From contig CAMFII010000014.1 of the NCBI GenBank assembly GCA_945952585.1, positions 1-46,554 of the forward strand: a stretch of DNA of 46,554 nucleotides, written 5' to 3'. A model generated the notes under the pieces. The model worked only from the letters and a program-made list of their open reading frames with translations, made no database searches and had not been told where the DNA came from. The position numbers were made by a program, and so were the translations under genes. This document shows, in pieces, positions 17,285 through 24,899 of the stretch (position 1 is its first letter; each line of letters starts with the position of its first letter). The stretch is from an uncultured Rhodobacter sp. GTDB lineage: Bacteria; Pseudomonadota; Alphaproteobacteria; Rhodobacterales; Rhodobacteraceae.

Positions 17285-18187
17285 TTGCTGCAATTGAAAC
17301 CAGTTCACATTCTGATTGCCGTCCTGCCGCCTTTGCTTTGGGCAGCCGGTTATTCTTTCGGAAAAGGAGCGCTGGTTCACTTTCAGCCTTTGTTCACGAC
17401 GGCGATGATGTATGCCATTGCTGGTACAACTCTTTTTCGGCCTGGTTCTCCCATCCTGACCCCTTGGCGCTGGCTCATCCTCATCTCTGTCCTGGGGTGC
17501 GGCCTGCAAAGTGCCCTTATCTTCTCGGGGGTGGCGCTGGTTGATACGTCGTTGGCCAATCTGGTCGTTCAGGCACAGGTACCCTTCGCAATTATTGCTG
17601 CGTCTCTCTTCGGTCTCGAGAAGCTCAGCCCCTTCCGAATGATCGGCGTCGCCGTCTCAATCCTCGGGATTGCTGTGGTCCTCGGGTCGCCGGGTTCTGG
17701 CAGCAGCCTGTCCGGGCTGTTGCTGATACTTACGGGAACCGCCAGTTGGGGCCTCGGCCAAGCACTGATACGACGGTACTCACGCGATGATACCAGGCAG
17801 CTGATCGGGGTGACGTCCCTGATGGCGACGCCCCAGTTGCTGATCGTGTCGTTTGCCGTTGAGCGGAACCATCTCCATCTTCTGGCGACGGGTTCGGCCT
17901 ACGAATGGTTTGGAGTGGCACTACTTGGCTTCGGGTCCTTCGTGGCGGCCTATCTGATCTGGTACTGGTTGCTGGAACGCAACCGTATGGATCAGGTTGC
18001 CCCATTTGCGCTCTTGATGCCGCTGCTCGGCATGTTCATCGGAGTGACCTTCTTTGATGAGACCCTGACATCCGGGTTCCTCATGGGCTCGATACTCGTA
18101 CTTTTCGGATTGGTGATCACCTTGATACCTACTGCGCGTCCGATTTTGGGAACCTCAGATAGTCAGAGTGAAACTCCTGCGACGTGA
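17285..18187 (+). CDS. EamA/DMT-superfamily transporter
   Basis: A protein of about 300 aa with ten hydrophobic segments arranged as two EamA repeats. Examples are ILIAVLPPLLWAAGYSFGKGAL at the start, VDTSLANLVVQAQVPFAIIAASLFGLEKLSPFRMIGVAVSILGIAVV at the end of the first repeat, and APFALLMPLLGMFIGVTFFDETL in the second. DMT carriers of this type usually export amino acids or other metabolites. No ATG fits the N-terminus; TTG codons at 17285 and 17294 are the only nearby starts and neither has a good ribosome site, so the start is uncertain. It looks less GC-rich than the opine genes and stands alone, perhaps acquired separately. Confidence 0.8.
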   Translation: MLQLKPVHILIAVLPPLLWAAGYSFGKGALVHFQPLFTTAMMYAIAGTTLFRPGSPILTPWRWLILISVLGCGLQSALIFSGVALVDTSLANLVVQAQVPFAIIAASLFGLEKLSPFRMIGVAVSILGIAVVLGSPGSGSSLSGLLLILTGTASWGLGQALIRRYSRDDTRQLIGVTSLMATPQLLIVSFAVERNHLHLLATGSAYEWFGVALLGFGSFVAAYLIWYWLLERNRMDQVAPFALLMPLLGMFIGVTFFDETLTSGFLMGSILVLFGLVITLIPTARPILGTSDSQSETPAT

Positions 18188-18456
18188 TCCAGAAGACTGG
18201 CAAGGAATGGGATGAGATGATACCCGAGCGCTCCTTCTATCTTGCCAGATGCACCGCAAGAGTGAACTCTGCCATCCCACCCTCACGCTGCTTGTAGCGG
18301 CCCGTCCAGGCACACCCAATCGTGGTCGATATGCTCGCGATCGTTTCCCGCTACCACGAGGAAATCAGTGCGGCGTCGGGCCTACGGTCTGGCGTCGTTT
18401 CTGTTTCTGGAGGTTGCGTCTTTCGATCGTTCGGGGGGAGGCGGTCCTTCATTTCC
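18188..18456. other. gap between the EamA gene and the T4SS region
   Basis: No convincing gene. Several short frames exist on both strands, but none looks like a protein I know and none has a ribosome site. On the minus strand a frame reads GRYKQREGGMAEFTLAVHLAR before a stop, which might be the worn end of an old gene. I see no inverted repeats that would mark an insertion sequence. Confidence 0.4.
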
Positions 18457-19095
18457 TCAGTAGTGAACCTCCTCATGGCCGTAGCTTCCTTCATAGTCAC
18501 GCCACTCGACAAAGACTGACCGGTGCCGATAGTCGCGGCAGTCCGCCGGCACAGCGAGATCTGACGCAGCTGGAACAGCAGAAACACTGCTCCGGCGACG
18601 GCTGTAGTCGCCCTGAGCGCCATAGGTGCCCATGTAGACGCTGCCCCAGCTGTTGCAGTCGCCATCCCGGTTCCTTCGTTGTTGGTACGTGATCTCGAAC
18701 ACGCGGATCGAACGGACGAAGTCAAACGCCGGATCGGAGATGTCGACATCCGCCCGATCCTGGACAAGCTTAAGCGCCAGCGGTGTTTCCGGGATCGAGA
18801 TGAGCGGCACCGGTTCACCGCGAACAACGATGTCGAACAGGCGCTCGATCGGTTTCGCCTCACCATGGAAACTCGCCCGCATTGGACAGTTCCAGATCTG
18901 CAGCGGCGGCTCGATAGGCCAGGGTGTGATGCGCCGGATGAAGACCGCCCGCGCGTGGGCGCATTCGGCAGAGGCCGGCCAGCCCCCTGCGAGACAGAGC
19001 AAAATCGCGCAGTCGACCGGATAGGCAGCGGCGGGTAGGACGGCGGCGGTCGAAAGCCCAAGGCTGAGGAGCAGGGCAGGGAGGTGAGGTTTCAC
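18457..19095 (-). CDS. exported Cys-rich protein of the T4SS locus, weakly TrbM-like
   Basis: A 212-aa protein with a signal peptide (MKPHLPALLLSLGLSTAAVLPAAA, before YPVDC). The mature N-terminus, VDCAILLCLAGGWPASAEC, recalls the C-x3-LCL-x-GG-x2-P-x2-EC motif of TrbM, a periplasmic protein of IncP-type mating systems. The rest is not recognised. It contains an ITPWPIEPPLQIWNCPM segment and a Ser/Arg-rich tail. Its start overlaps the stop of the 102-aa gene by four bases, so the two are co-translated, divergent from the virB operon. A role in mating-pair formation is likely by location only. Confidence 0.6.
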   Translation of the reverse strand: MKPHLPALLLSLGLSTAAVLPAAAYPVDCAILLCLAGGWPASAECAHARAVFIRRITPWPIEPPLQIWNCPMRASFHGEAKPIERLFDIVVRGEPVPLISIPETPLALKLVQDRADVDISDPAFDFVRSIRVFEITYQQRRNRDGDCNSWGSVYMGTYGAQGDYSRRRSSVSAVPAASDLAVPADCRDYRHRSVFVEWRDYEGSYGHEEVHY

Positions 19096-19400
19096 GGGAA
19101 ATCCTTTCTCAAAGGGATGGTGTTTATGAGGCGGGTGTAGGCCTCGGTCGCAGAACGGGCCTCGTCCAGGACGCGGGCGCGCTCTTCATCGAGGCAGGCG
19201 ATGTGTTCCGTGATCGACGAGAAATAAGCCTCGAACTCTGCGGCAATCTCGGCGTGGTACTCGACCAGGACGTCGACCGGCAACTCGGTCATCGGTGCTT
19301 CGGGGGGCAGGCAACGAATCACCTCAGGTTGTGCTGAGGCGGGGCCCACACTGATCGCGGCGCATGCCACTACGGCGTATGCGACACGCAGCACGCCCAT
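19092..19400 (-). CDS. small exported protein of the T4SS locus
   Basis: A protein of about 102 aa with a signal peptide (MGVLRVAYAVVACAAISVGPASA, before QPEVIRC) and a mature part that looks alpha-helical (VEYHAEIAAEFEAYFSSITEHIACLDEERARVLDEARSA). Two cysteines could pair. The frame is open up to an ATG at 19523, but the extra 41 residues are polar and would hide the signal peptide, so 19400 is preferred despite a weak ribosome site. It is not recognised. It forms a two-gene unit with the TrbM-like gene and is divergent from the virB operon. Confidence 0.55.
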   Translation of the reverse strand: MGVLRVAYAVVACAAISVGPASAQPEVIRCLPPEAPMTELPVDVLVEYHAEIAAEFEAYFSSITEHIACLDEERARVLDEARSATEAYTRLINTIPLRKDFP

Positions 19401-19639
19401 CTGACGTAAATGCAGCGCGCTGATCGGCACCGGAAACGGGGCGCTATTTCCCTTGTTCCGTTGGTCGCGCGAGGTCTGTTGATCTTCTAAATTCGTCGAC
19501 ACCTTTGGTCCTTCCCCAGTCATCGATCTCGCGTCTGGCCGACCAGGAGCGACCCTTGTCGAACTCCGTCACGGACTTATTTTAACGTGTTTGTCATTTT
19601 TACGTTGTATGCGCCAGACTTTCTGTTAGGCATCGCCGC

Positions 19640-19655
19640 ACGGAAAAATTTCCGT
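19640..19655. promoter_or_regulatory. palindrome in the divergent T4SS promoter region
   Basis: ACGGAAA-AA-TTTCCGT is a perfect 7-bp dyad with a two-base centre, 38 bases before the 112-aa gene and in the AT-rich gap between the two divergent T4SS transcription units. A looser AACGT-N13-ACGTT dyad lies just upstream (19584-19606). It looks like an operator for a regulator not identified here. Confidence 0.45.
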
Positions 19656-19693
19656 TACAACGATCCCCGACAGATCGAACCCGAGGGGAACCC

Positions 19694-20032
19694 ATGACGA
19701 CGAGAAGACGTGCTTTGCCCGTCTTGCTGGAACGCGATTTCCGCAAGATGGCGGCGACGGAAGGAGCGACGGTTGAGATCGAGTGTGTGTCAGCGCCGGA
19801 CCCCGAGGGGCGCTTTTCCGGCGAATGGCTGTTCTATGTCGTCAATGCCTCAGGCGAGCGCTTCATGCTGGTCACGGCCCTTGCACGGGAACGGATCGTC
19901 AATTCGCCGATCGGCATGTTCGGCCTCGCCTTCGGCAAGCTTGCCCTCGATCATCTCGACGTGCCTGCTGTCGCTGGCGATGTCCGGCGTGGGATGCGGA
20001 GCCTCGCAGGCCGAGGTGATCCGGTGGAATGA
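19694..20032 (+). CDS. small protein of unknown function at the head of the virB operon
   Basis: A 112-aa protein with no signal peptide or membrane segment. It begins with a basic stretch (MTTRRRALPVLLERDFRKMAA) and continues with a mixed alpha/beta pattern containing GEWLFYVVNASGERFMLVTALARERI. It is not recognised. The start is supported by a GAGGGGAA site. It is the first gene of the long T4SS operon and its 3' end overlaps the start region of virB1 in another frame. A regulatory or assembly role is possible but nothing in the sequence proves one. Confidence 0.55.
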   Translation: MTTRRRALPVLLERDFRKMAATEGATVEIECVSAPDPEGRFSGEWLFYVVNASGERFMLVTALARERIVNSPIGMFGLAFGKLALDHLDVPAVAGDVRRGMRSLAGRGDPVE

Positions 20033-20630
20033 ACCGGAAGAGCAGGGGGCAGAGATCGAGCTTGCCTCCCTTGATACTTCCGTGCTGCGCTATGACGGGC
20101 AAGGGAAACTAATCGTTCCTGAGCAACTGGCGCAGGAAGAAGAAGTCCGGGAAGCGGCAAGGGAGACGACCGAGGTCTCCTACAGCACAAAGGGTGTTGC
20201 AGCACCTGCAGAAGTATTGCCCTCGATCCGGCTTGTTGCGGCCCGCTATCAGGATAATCCGGCCCTTGCGGCGCTCGACCTCTCACCGGCCGAATGGGCC
20301 GCGTTCTTCCAGGCAATGATCAAGGTCGAAAGCAATTACACCCAAGGGGCGGTGAGTCATGCCGGGGCCCTTGGCCTCGCACAGCTGATGCCCGGAACAG
20401 CGGACTATCTGCGCGTCGATCCGGCCGACCCGATCGAAAACCTCGACGGCGGCGCGCGCTACCTCCTCGAGCAGATGGCCGAGTTCGGCAGCCTCGAGCT
20501 CGCGCTTGCCGCCTATAACGCCGGGCCGGAAGCCGTGCGCAAATATGACGGCATCCCGCCCTACGACGAGACCCAATCCCACATCGAAAAGGTGATGGCG
20601 GCTTACGACCGCATCCTCGCCGATCTCTGA
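19941..20630 (+). CDS. virB1: VirB1-like lytic transglycosylase
   Basis: An SLT-type lytic transglycosylase of about 229 aa that opens peptidoglycan for T4SS assembly. The catalytic Glu is in MIKVESNYTQGAVS, followed by GALGLAQLMPGTADYL, LDGGARYLLEQM and LALAAYNAGPEAV, all classic SLT motifs. The signal-like segment IISTCLLSLAMSGVGCGASQA implies export; it needs a TTG start near 19941, since the ATG at 19980 would cut the signal. Either start overlaps the 112-aa gene. A frame open back to 19710 is a shadow of that gene. It is followed by virB2 after 21 bases. Confidence 0.85.
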   Translation: MPSIISTCLLSLAMSGVGCGASQAEVIRWNEPEEQGAEIELASLDTSVLRYDGQGKLIVPEQLAQEEEVREAARETTEVSYSTKGVAAPAEVLPSIRLVAARYQDNPALAALDLSPAEWAAFFQAMIKVESNYTQGAVSHAGALGLAQLMPGTADYLRVDPADPIENLDGGARYLLEQMAEFGSLELALAAYNAGPEAVRKYDGIPPYDETQSHIEKVMAAYDRILADL

Positions 20631-20651
20631 CCAGAAGGACAAATCCAAGAC

Positions 20652-20951
20652 ATGCGTAACGAACAAGTGGCTCTTCTGGGCCTGACCCTTTGCACCCTGG
20701 TGTTGGCGCAAGCCGATCCCGCTTTGGCACAGGTGGTCTTCACGAAAGCCGAGACCGTGGCAACCGGCATCCTCGCCTCCTTCCGGGGCACGCTGGCGAC
20801 CGCCTTCTTCGGCATCGCCTTCGTAGTCACCGGGTTCCTTGCCGCCTTCAACCGCATCTCCTGGGCCTGGGTGGCCCTGGTGGTGGTCGGTGCCTTCCTT
20901 GTCTTCGCGGGGCCCGCCATCGTCGCGAACCTGCGCTCGTCCTTCAGCTGA
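20652..20951 (+). CDS. virB2: VirB2/TrbC-type pilin
   Basis: A 99-aa pilin precursor. It has a long signal sequence (MRNEQVALLGLTLCTLVLAQADPALA) and a mature part with two hydrophobic helices (GTLATAFFGIAFVVTGFLAAF and WVALVVVGAFLVFAGPAIV) joined by a short basic loop, NRIS. This is the standard VirB2/TrbC layout. The pilin forms the conjugative pilus. A GAAGGA ribosome site precedes it, and virB3 follows after 15 bases. Confidence 0.9.
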   Translation: MRNEQVALLGLTLCTLVLAQADPALAQVVFTKAETVATGILASFRGTLATAFFGIAFVVTGFLAAFNRISWAWVALVVVGAFLVFAGPAIVANLRSSFS

Positions 20952-20966
20952 GGCGGGGGCGGACCC

Positions 20967-21233
20967 ATGGAGAAAAGCGCGGTCATCCTCGGGCTTTCGC
21001 GGCAAGCCAAGTTCCTCGGCCTGCCGATGCCCTATGCCATGGCAGTGGGAGCGATGACCGTGCTGCCCTTCATCCTCTTCAAGCCGGTCTGGTGGTTCCT
21101 GACTGCCCCGGTCTGGTACGGCCTCGCGCGTCTTGCCACCAAGGTGAACCCCAACGGGCATCACGTCTTTGCCGTCATGATGCAGGTGACGCCGCGCGCC
21201 ATTCTGAGCCGGAGGCGGCGCCATGTTTCTTGA
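20967..21233 (+). CDS. virB3: VirB3-like inner-membrane protein
   Basis: An 88-aa protein with the VirB3 pattern: a short N-terminal region (LSRQAKFLGLPMPYAM), a hydrophobic hairpin (AVGAMTVLPFILFKPVWWFLTAPVWYGL), then a basic tail ending in SRRRRHVS. VirB3 works with the VirB4 ATPase at the base of the machine. Its stop lies 11 bases inside virB4, which fits the tight VirB3-VirB4 pairing, and these two are fused in some systems. Confidence 0.88.
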   Translation: MEKSAVILGLSRQAKFLGLPMPYAMAVGAMTVLPFILFKPVWWFLTAPVWYGLARLATKVNPNGHHVFAVMMQVTPRAILSRRRRHVS

Positions 21234-23565
21234 GCGTTTGACGCCGCGGGGCAGGGCAGGGAGGCTGATCCCGACCGATCCGAAAATCTACTCCCATCTG
21301 CCTTACATCATCGAGCTTGATGACGAGGTCGTCCGCACCCGGGACAATGCACTGATGTTGTCGCTTGAGGTGACCGGCATCGACGGGGTCACGTCGGGCG
21401 CGGCCGCGGTGTCAGCCCTTCGGGCAGGCTTCGGGCATCTCTTGGACACGCTCGACGAGCGGTTCACCTTCTATCTGCACCGGATGATGCGGCCAGCGGA
21501 GACTGGCATTGCGCCCATCCGTGGGACGAGCTTCGCCGCCGACATCGACAAGGCCTGGAGCAGAGAGCTTAACCGTCGCAACCTGCAGGACTCTGTGCTG
21601 ATCCTGACCGTCGTCCGGCGGCAGGTGGCACCCCTTGCAGTTCCGCTCTTTGGCAAGGCCGCGGCCCGGGTCTGGGGCGAAGACACCGCGCGGCGGCTGG
21701 AAGAATTGCGCGAGGTGACCTCCATCCTCGAGACCGGTCTCGGCATCAAGACCCGCCGGATGAAGATCAGTGACGGCAGTCTGGTTGGCTTCTACGCCTC
21801 GCTTCTGACCGGTGAGTTGCGTGACCATCCGCGCAGCCCGTACTGCCTCCTCGCGGAGGATGCCGCCGGGGCTTCCGTGCAGTTTGGCAAAGGCGTGGTC
21901 GAGATCGAAGAGGGGACACCCACCGCGAAACTCGCCGCCGTCCTCTATGTCAAATCCTATGCCAATGCGACCTGGCCTGGGATGCTTGATGCACTCGGCG
22001 CCGCGCAGGATACGATCATCACCCACAGCTACACGCCGATTGAACGGGGCAGCATCGCCGAGCGGGTGAAACGCCGCGTCGCGCAAATGCGCTCCGCCGA
22101 AGACATCGCCGCCACTGTGGAGGCTCAGCTCTTCGAGGCTGCCGACAAGGCCGAGAGCGGCGCACTTGGCTTTGGCGTGCATCAGATGACGATCACGGTC
22201 TTTGCCTCAGATGAAGCGGCGCTCGACGCCGAGGTCGCCCGCATCCGCGGCATCGCGCATCAGAACGGCATGCGGCTCGTGCGCGAGGTGACAGCGCTCG
22301 AAGCGGCGTTCTTCGCCATGCATCCCGGCAATATGGACTATAGGGCGCGCGACATGACGGTGTCGTCGATCAACTTCGCGGACATGGCGGCTCTCCATGC
22401 TGCCGATACCGGGACGGAGAAGGCACGTCTGCCTTGGGCGACGCCGATCACCGCCTTTCAGACCCTGCAGGGCTCATTACACCGCTTCAGCTTCCACGAA
22501 CCGGGTGATCCGACGGCGGAACCGACCAACGGACACACCTTGGTCTTGGGCAAATCCGGCGGCGGCAAGACCACGACTGTCGCCTTCCTTGCAGCCCAGG
22601 CCCAGAGGGCAGGGCGTCGGACGATCATTTTCGACAAGGAAGCTGGTCTCAAGATGGCCGTGCATGCCCTCGGCGGCCGCTATGCCGAAGTGCGCGCGGG
22701 ACGCCCGACAGGGCTGAACCCGCTCGCGACGGAGGCCGGAGAGCGCGGCGAAGCATGGCTCCTCGACTGGCTGGTGGCCCTCCTGGAAAGCCGATCCGGG
22801 CCGATGACGCCGCTGCAGTCCGAAGCGCTCAAGTCCGCAATCGCGCAGAACGGCAAGGCACGCGAAGGATTGCGCAACTTCCAGAGTTTCCAGGAACTCT
22901 TTGGCGATGTCGGCGATGGCCTCGATCTGGCGCAGCGGCTCCGCGAATGGGGTCCGGATGGTCGGTATGGCTGGGTCTTCGGCGAGGCCGAAGAACCGGT
23001 GGTGGATTTCACCAGCCATGATGTGACGGCGGTCGATCTGACGGAAATCCTCGATCTCGGCACCGAGCGCACTGCGATCCTTGGCTATCTCTTCCGCCGG
23101 ATCGAAATGCTGATCGAGGAAAAGCGGCCGACGCTCATCCTGATCGACGAGGCCTGGAAGGTTCTCGACGACGAGTATTTCGCGAAGAAGCTCGCCGAAT
23201 GGCTGGTGACGGCCCGGAAGAAGAACGTCGTCGTCGTCATGATGACCCAGTTCCCGAGCCAGATCCGCGGCTCGAAGGCGCGGTCGATCCTGGAAGCTCT
23301 GCCGAACCAGCTTCTCTTTCCAAACGGCGAAGCAGCATCAGCCGACTATGACAGCTTCCGCCTCACCGATGGCGAGCTCGACTTCGTTCTTAACCCGATC
23401 CCCGGCCAACGACTGGTCCTGTCGCGCTCCCCGCGCGGCTCGACCGTTCTCAATGTCGATCTCAAGGCACTCGGGCCTTTGCTGACGGCGCTTGGCGGCG
23501 GTCAGGCGGGCATCAATGCCTTCGGTGCCGACTATGCCCAACGGCCCAAATTTTGGAAGGAATAA
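21223..23565 (+). CDS. virB4: VirB4 ATPase
   Basis: A 780-aa ATPase of the VirB4/TrbE family that powers pilus biogenesis and substrate transfer. Walker A is GKSGGGKT (443-450) and Walker B is LILIDEAWKVLDD (around 637-648), followed by the family's MMTQFPSQI. The N-terminal CagE/TrbE/VirB region is full length (YIIELDDEVVRTRDNALMLSLEVTG). The start overlaps virB3. A small lipoprotein gene follows seven bases after the stop. Confidence 0.96.
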   Translation: MFLERLTPRGRAGRLIPTDPKIYSHLPYIIELDDEVVRTRDNALMLSLEVTGIDGVTSGAAAVSALRAGFGHLLDTLDERFTFYLHRMMRPAETGIAPIRGTSFAADIDKAWSRELNRRNLQDSVLILTVVRRQVAPLAVPLFGKAAARVWGEDTARRLEELREVTSILETGLGIKTRRMKISDGSLVGFYASLLTGELRDHPRSPYCLLAEDAAGASVQFGKGVVEIEEGTPTAKLAAVLYVKSYANATWPGMLDALGAAQDTIITHSYTPIERGSIAERVKRRVAQMRSAEDIAATVEAQLFEAADKAESGALGFGVHQMTITVFASDEAALDAEVARIRGIAHQNGMRLVREVTALEAAFFAMHPGNMDYRARDMTVSSINFADMAALHAADTGTEKARLPWATPITAFQTLQGSLHRFSFHEPGDPTAEPTNGHTLVLGKSGGGKTTTVAFLAAQAQRAGRRTIIFDKEAGLKMAVHALGGRYAEVRAGRPTGLNPLATEAGERGEAWLLDWLVALLESRSGPMTPLQSEALKSAIAQNGKAREGLRNFQSFQELFGDVGDGLDLAQRLREWGPDGRYGWVFGEAEEPVVDFTSHDVTAVDLTEILDLGTERTAILGYLFRRIEMLIEEKRPTLILIDEAWKVLDDEYFAKKLAEWLVTARKKNVVVVMMTQFPSQIRGSKARSILEALPNQLLFPNGEAASADYDSFRLTDGELDFVLNPIPGQRLVLSRSPRGSTVLNVDLKALGPLLTALGGGQAGINAFGADYAQRPKFWKE

Positions 23566-23572
23566 TTACTCA

Positions 23573-23776
23573 ATGAAATCAATATATTACATAACTATCC
23601 TTATCGGATTCGGATGTTCCGGCCTCGCGGGCTGCGCGGAAGTGCCGATCACCAAGACCAATTGCTGGGCCACCGCCGGTTCCACTGTGACAACTTCCAC
23701 CATGGGTGCAAGCCCGGATGCGAGGCTTGTCTCGCGCGCTGACACCTCGCCCGTCAATGTCATTCCCTGCCGCTAA
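23573..23776 (+). CDS. small lipoprotein, possible VirB7 counterpart
   Basis: A 67-aa protein with a lipoprotein signal: MKSIYYITILIGFGCSGLAGC, where LAGC is a lipobox, so Cys21 would be lipidated. The mature part is short, with further Cys in TNCWATAG and at the C-terminus (NVIPCR). VirB7 proteins are small outer-membrane lipoproteins that pair with VirB9, sometimes through cysteines. No other virB7 is seen in this operon, so this is the best candidate, though it sits after virB4 rather than between virB6 and virB8. The 5' end is AT-rich. A GGAAGG site lies 12 bases upstream. Confidence 0.6.
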   Translation: MKSIYYITILIGFGCSGLAGCAEVPITKTNCWATAGSTVTTSTMGASPDARLVSRADTSPVNVIPCR

Positions 23777-24899
23777 ATCTTCCCGATCCGTCAGGAGGCT
23801 TGCCCTGATGGCGGCGACGCTGCCGATGGCGGCCTTCGCGCAAGGCGTGCCGATTGCCGATGGTAAGTCGATCATCCAGCACAGCCTCGAGATCGCACAG
23901 ATGTCCTACCTGAGCGGCGCGCGGGAGCTTGAAGCCGACAAGAAGGCGCGGATCGCCGAGTTGCATCAGGAACAGCTTGATGCGCTCGACGCCACACTGG
24001 CGATGATGACGGGCAACACGCCATGGATCGGCGATCTCGAGGTGATCCCGGGAGCTGAGGCGGAAGTCCTCTATGACGTCGAGGACGACAGCCCCTATGC
24101 GGCGCGGCTTTTCGGGGATGGCAAGACCGGCATCGAGGAGATGATCGTCGCCACGGCGAAGAAATACTCGGGCCACCCCGGTCTCGCGCGGGCCGGTCTC
24201 AACCCGGTCGAGTTCCGCATCTGGTTCCAGAGCCTGGTGAAGCAGGAATCCGGGTTCTCCATCGGGGCGCGTTCGCCCGTCGGCGCTTTCGGCCTGACGC
24301 AGGTGATGCCGGATACCGCCAAGGACCTCGGCATCTATCCGGCCTATTACGACGACCCGATGCTGCAGCTTGACGGTGGGGCCCGGTATTTCCTGACCCA
24401 GCTCAACAAGTTTGGCTCAGTGCCGTTGGCCTTGGCGGCCTACAACGCCGGTCCCGGCAATGTCTCGAAATACGGCGGCATCCCGCCCTTCAAGGAAACC
24501 CAGGACTATGTCGTCCGCATCACCGGGTATTTTAACGCCTATGCAGCAAAGATCAGCGGCATCGATCAGGTCGGCACGTTCGATCCGCGTGACATGGCGA
24601 TCTCTGCGGCCTCGAATGTCTCGGACGCCGGGCTGCACTATGGCATGGAAGCGAGCCTCGAGATCGAGGCCTCGCTGAAGCGGCTCCGCGCTATCATCGA
24701 GAAGATCCCGACCACCAAATCGGCCAAGGAAGCGCTAGATCTCAACACCTATGCCCGGGCCGAGGCCGTGCGGATTGCGCTGATGGTCGAGCGGGTCAAG
24801 GCTGCAAGGGTCAAGGTCGACCAGGCGCGATACGCGCTCTGGATCGAGGCCTACGCCCGCGACGCAACATTCATCAAGGTAAAGGCTGGTTCGGAATGA
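23757..24899 (+). CDS. VirB5-like protein with an inserted lytic transglycosylase domain
   Basis: A 380-aa exported protein. After a signal peptide (ending MAAFA, before QGVPIADG) comes a VirB5-type helical start, then a full SLT domain at about 150-262 with catalytic Glu164 in LVKQESGFS, GAFGLTQVMPDTA, LDGGARYFL and LALAAYNAGPGNV. A C-terminal segment from residue 306 resembles the tail of the next gene's VirB5: SL-x-R, then IP-x-T, KEA-x-DLNT and a final FIKV are common to both. It therefore looks like a VirB5 paralogue that gained a peptidoglycan-cutting domain. The start overlaps the lipoprotein gene by 20 bases and the stop overlaps virB5 by four. Confidence 0.82.
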   Translation: MSFPAAKSSRSVRRLALMAATLPMAAFAQGVPIADGKSIIQHSLEIAQMSYLSGARELEADKKARIAELHQEQLDALDATLAMMTGNTPWIGDLEVIPGAEAEVLYDVEDDSPYAARLFGDGKTGIEEMIVATAKKYSGHPGLARAGLNPVEFRIWFQSLVKQESGFSIGARSPVGAFGLTQVMPDTAKDLGIYPAYYDDPMLQLDGGARYFLTQLNKFGSVPLALAAYNAGPGNVSKYGGIPPFKETQDYVVRITGYFNAYAAKISGIDQVGTFDPRDMAISAASNVSDAGLHYGMEASLEIEASLKRLRAIIEKIPTTKSAKEALDLNTYARAEAVRIALMVERVKAARVKVDQARYALWIEAYARDATFIKVKAGSE

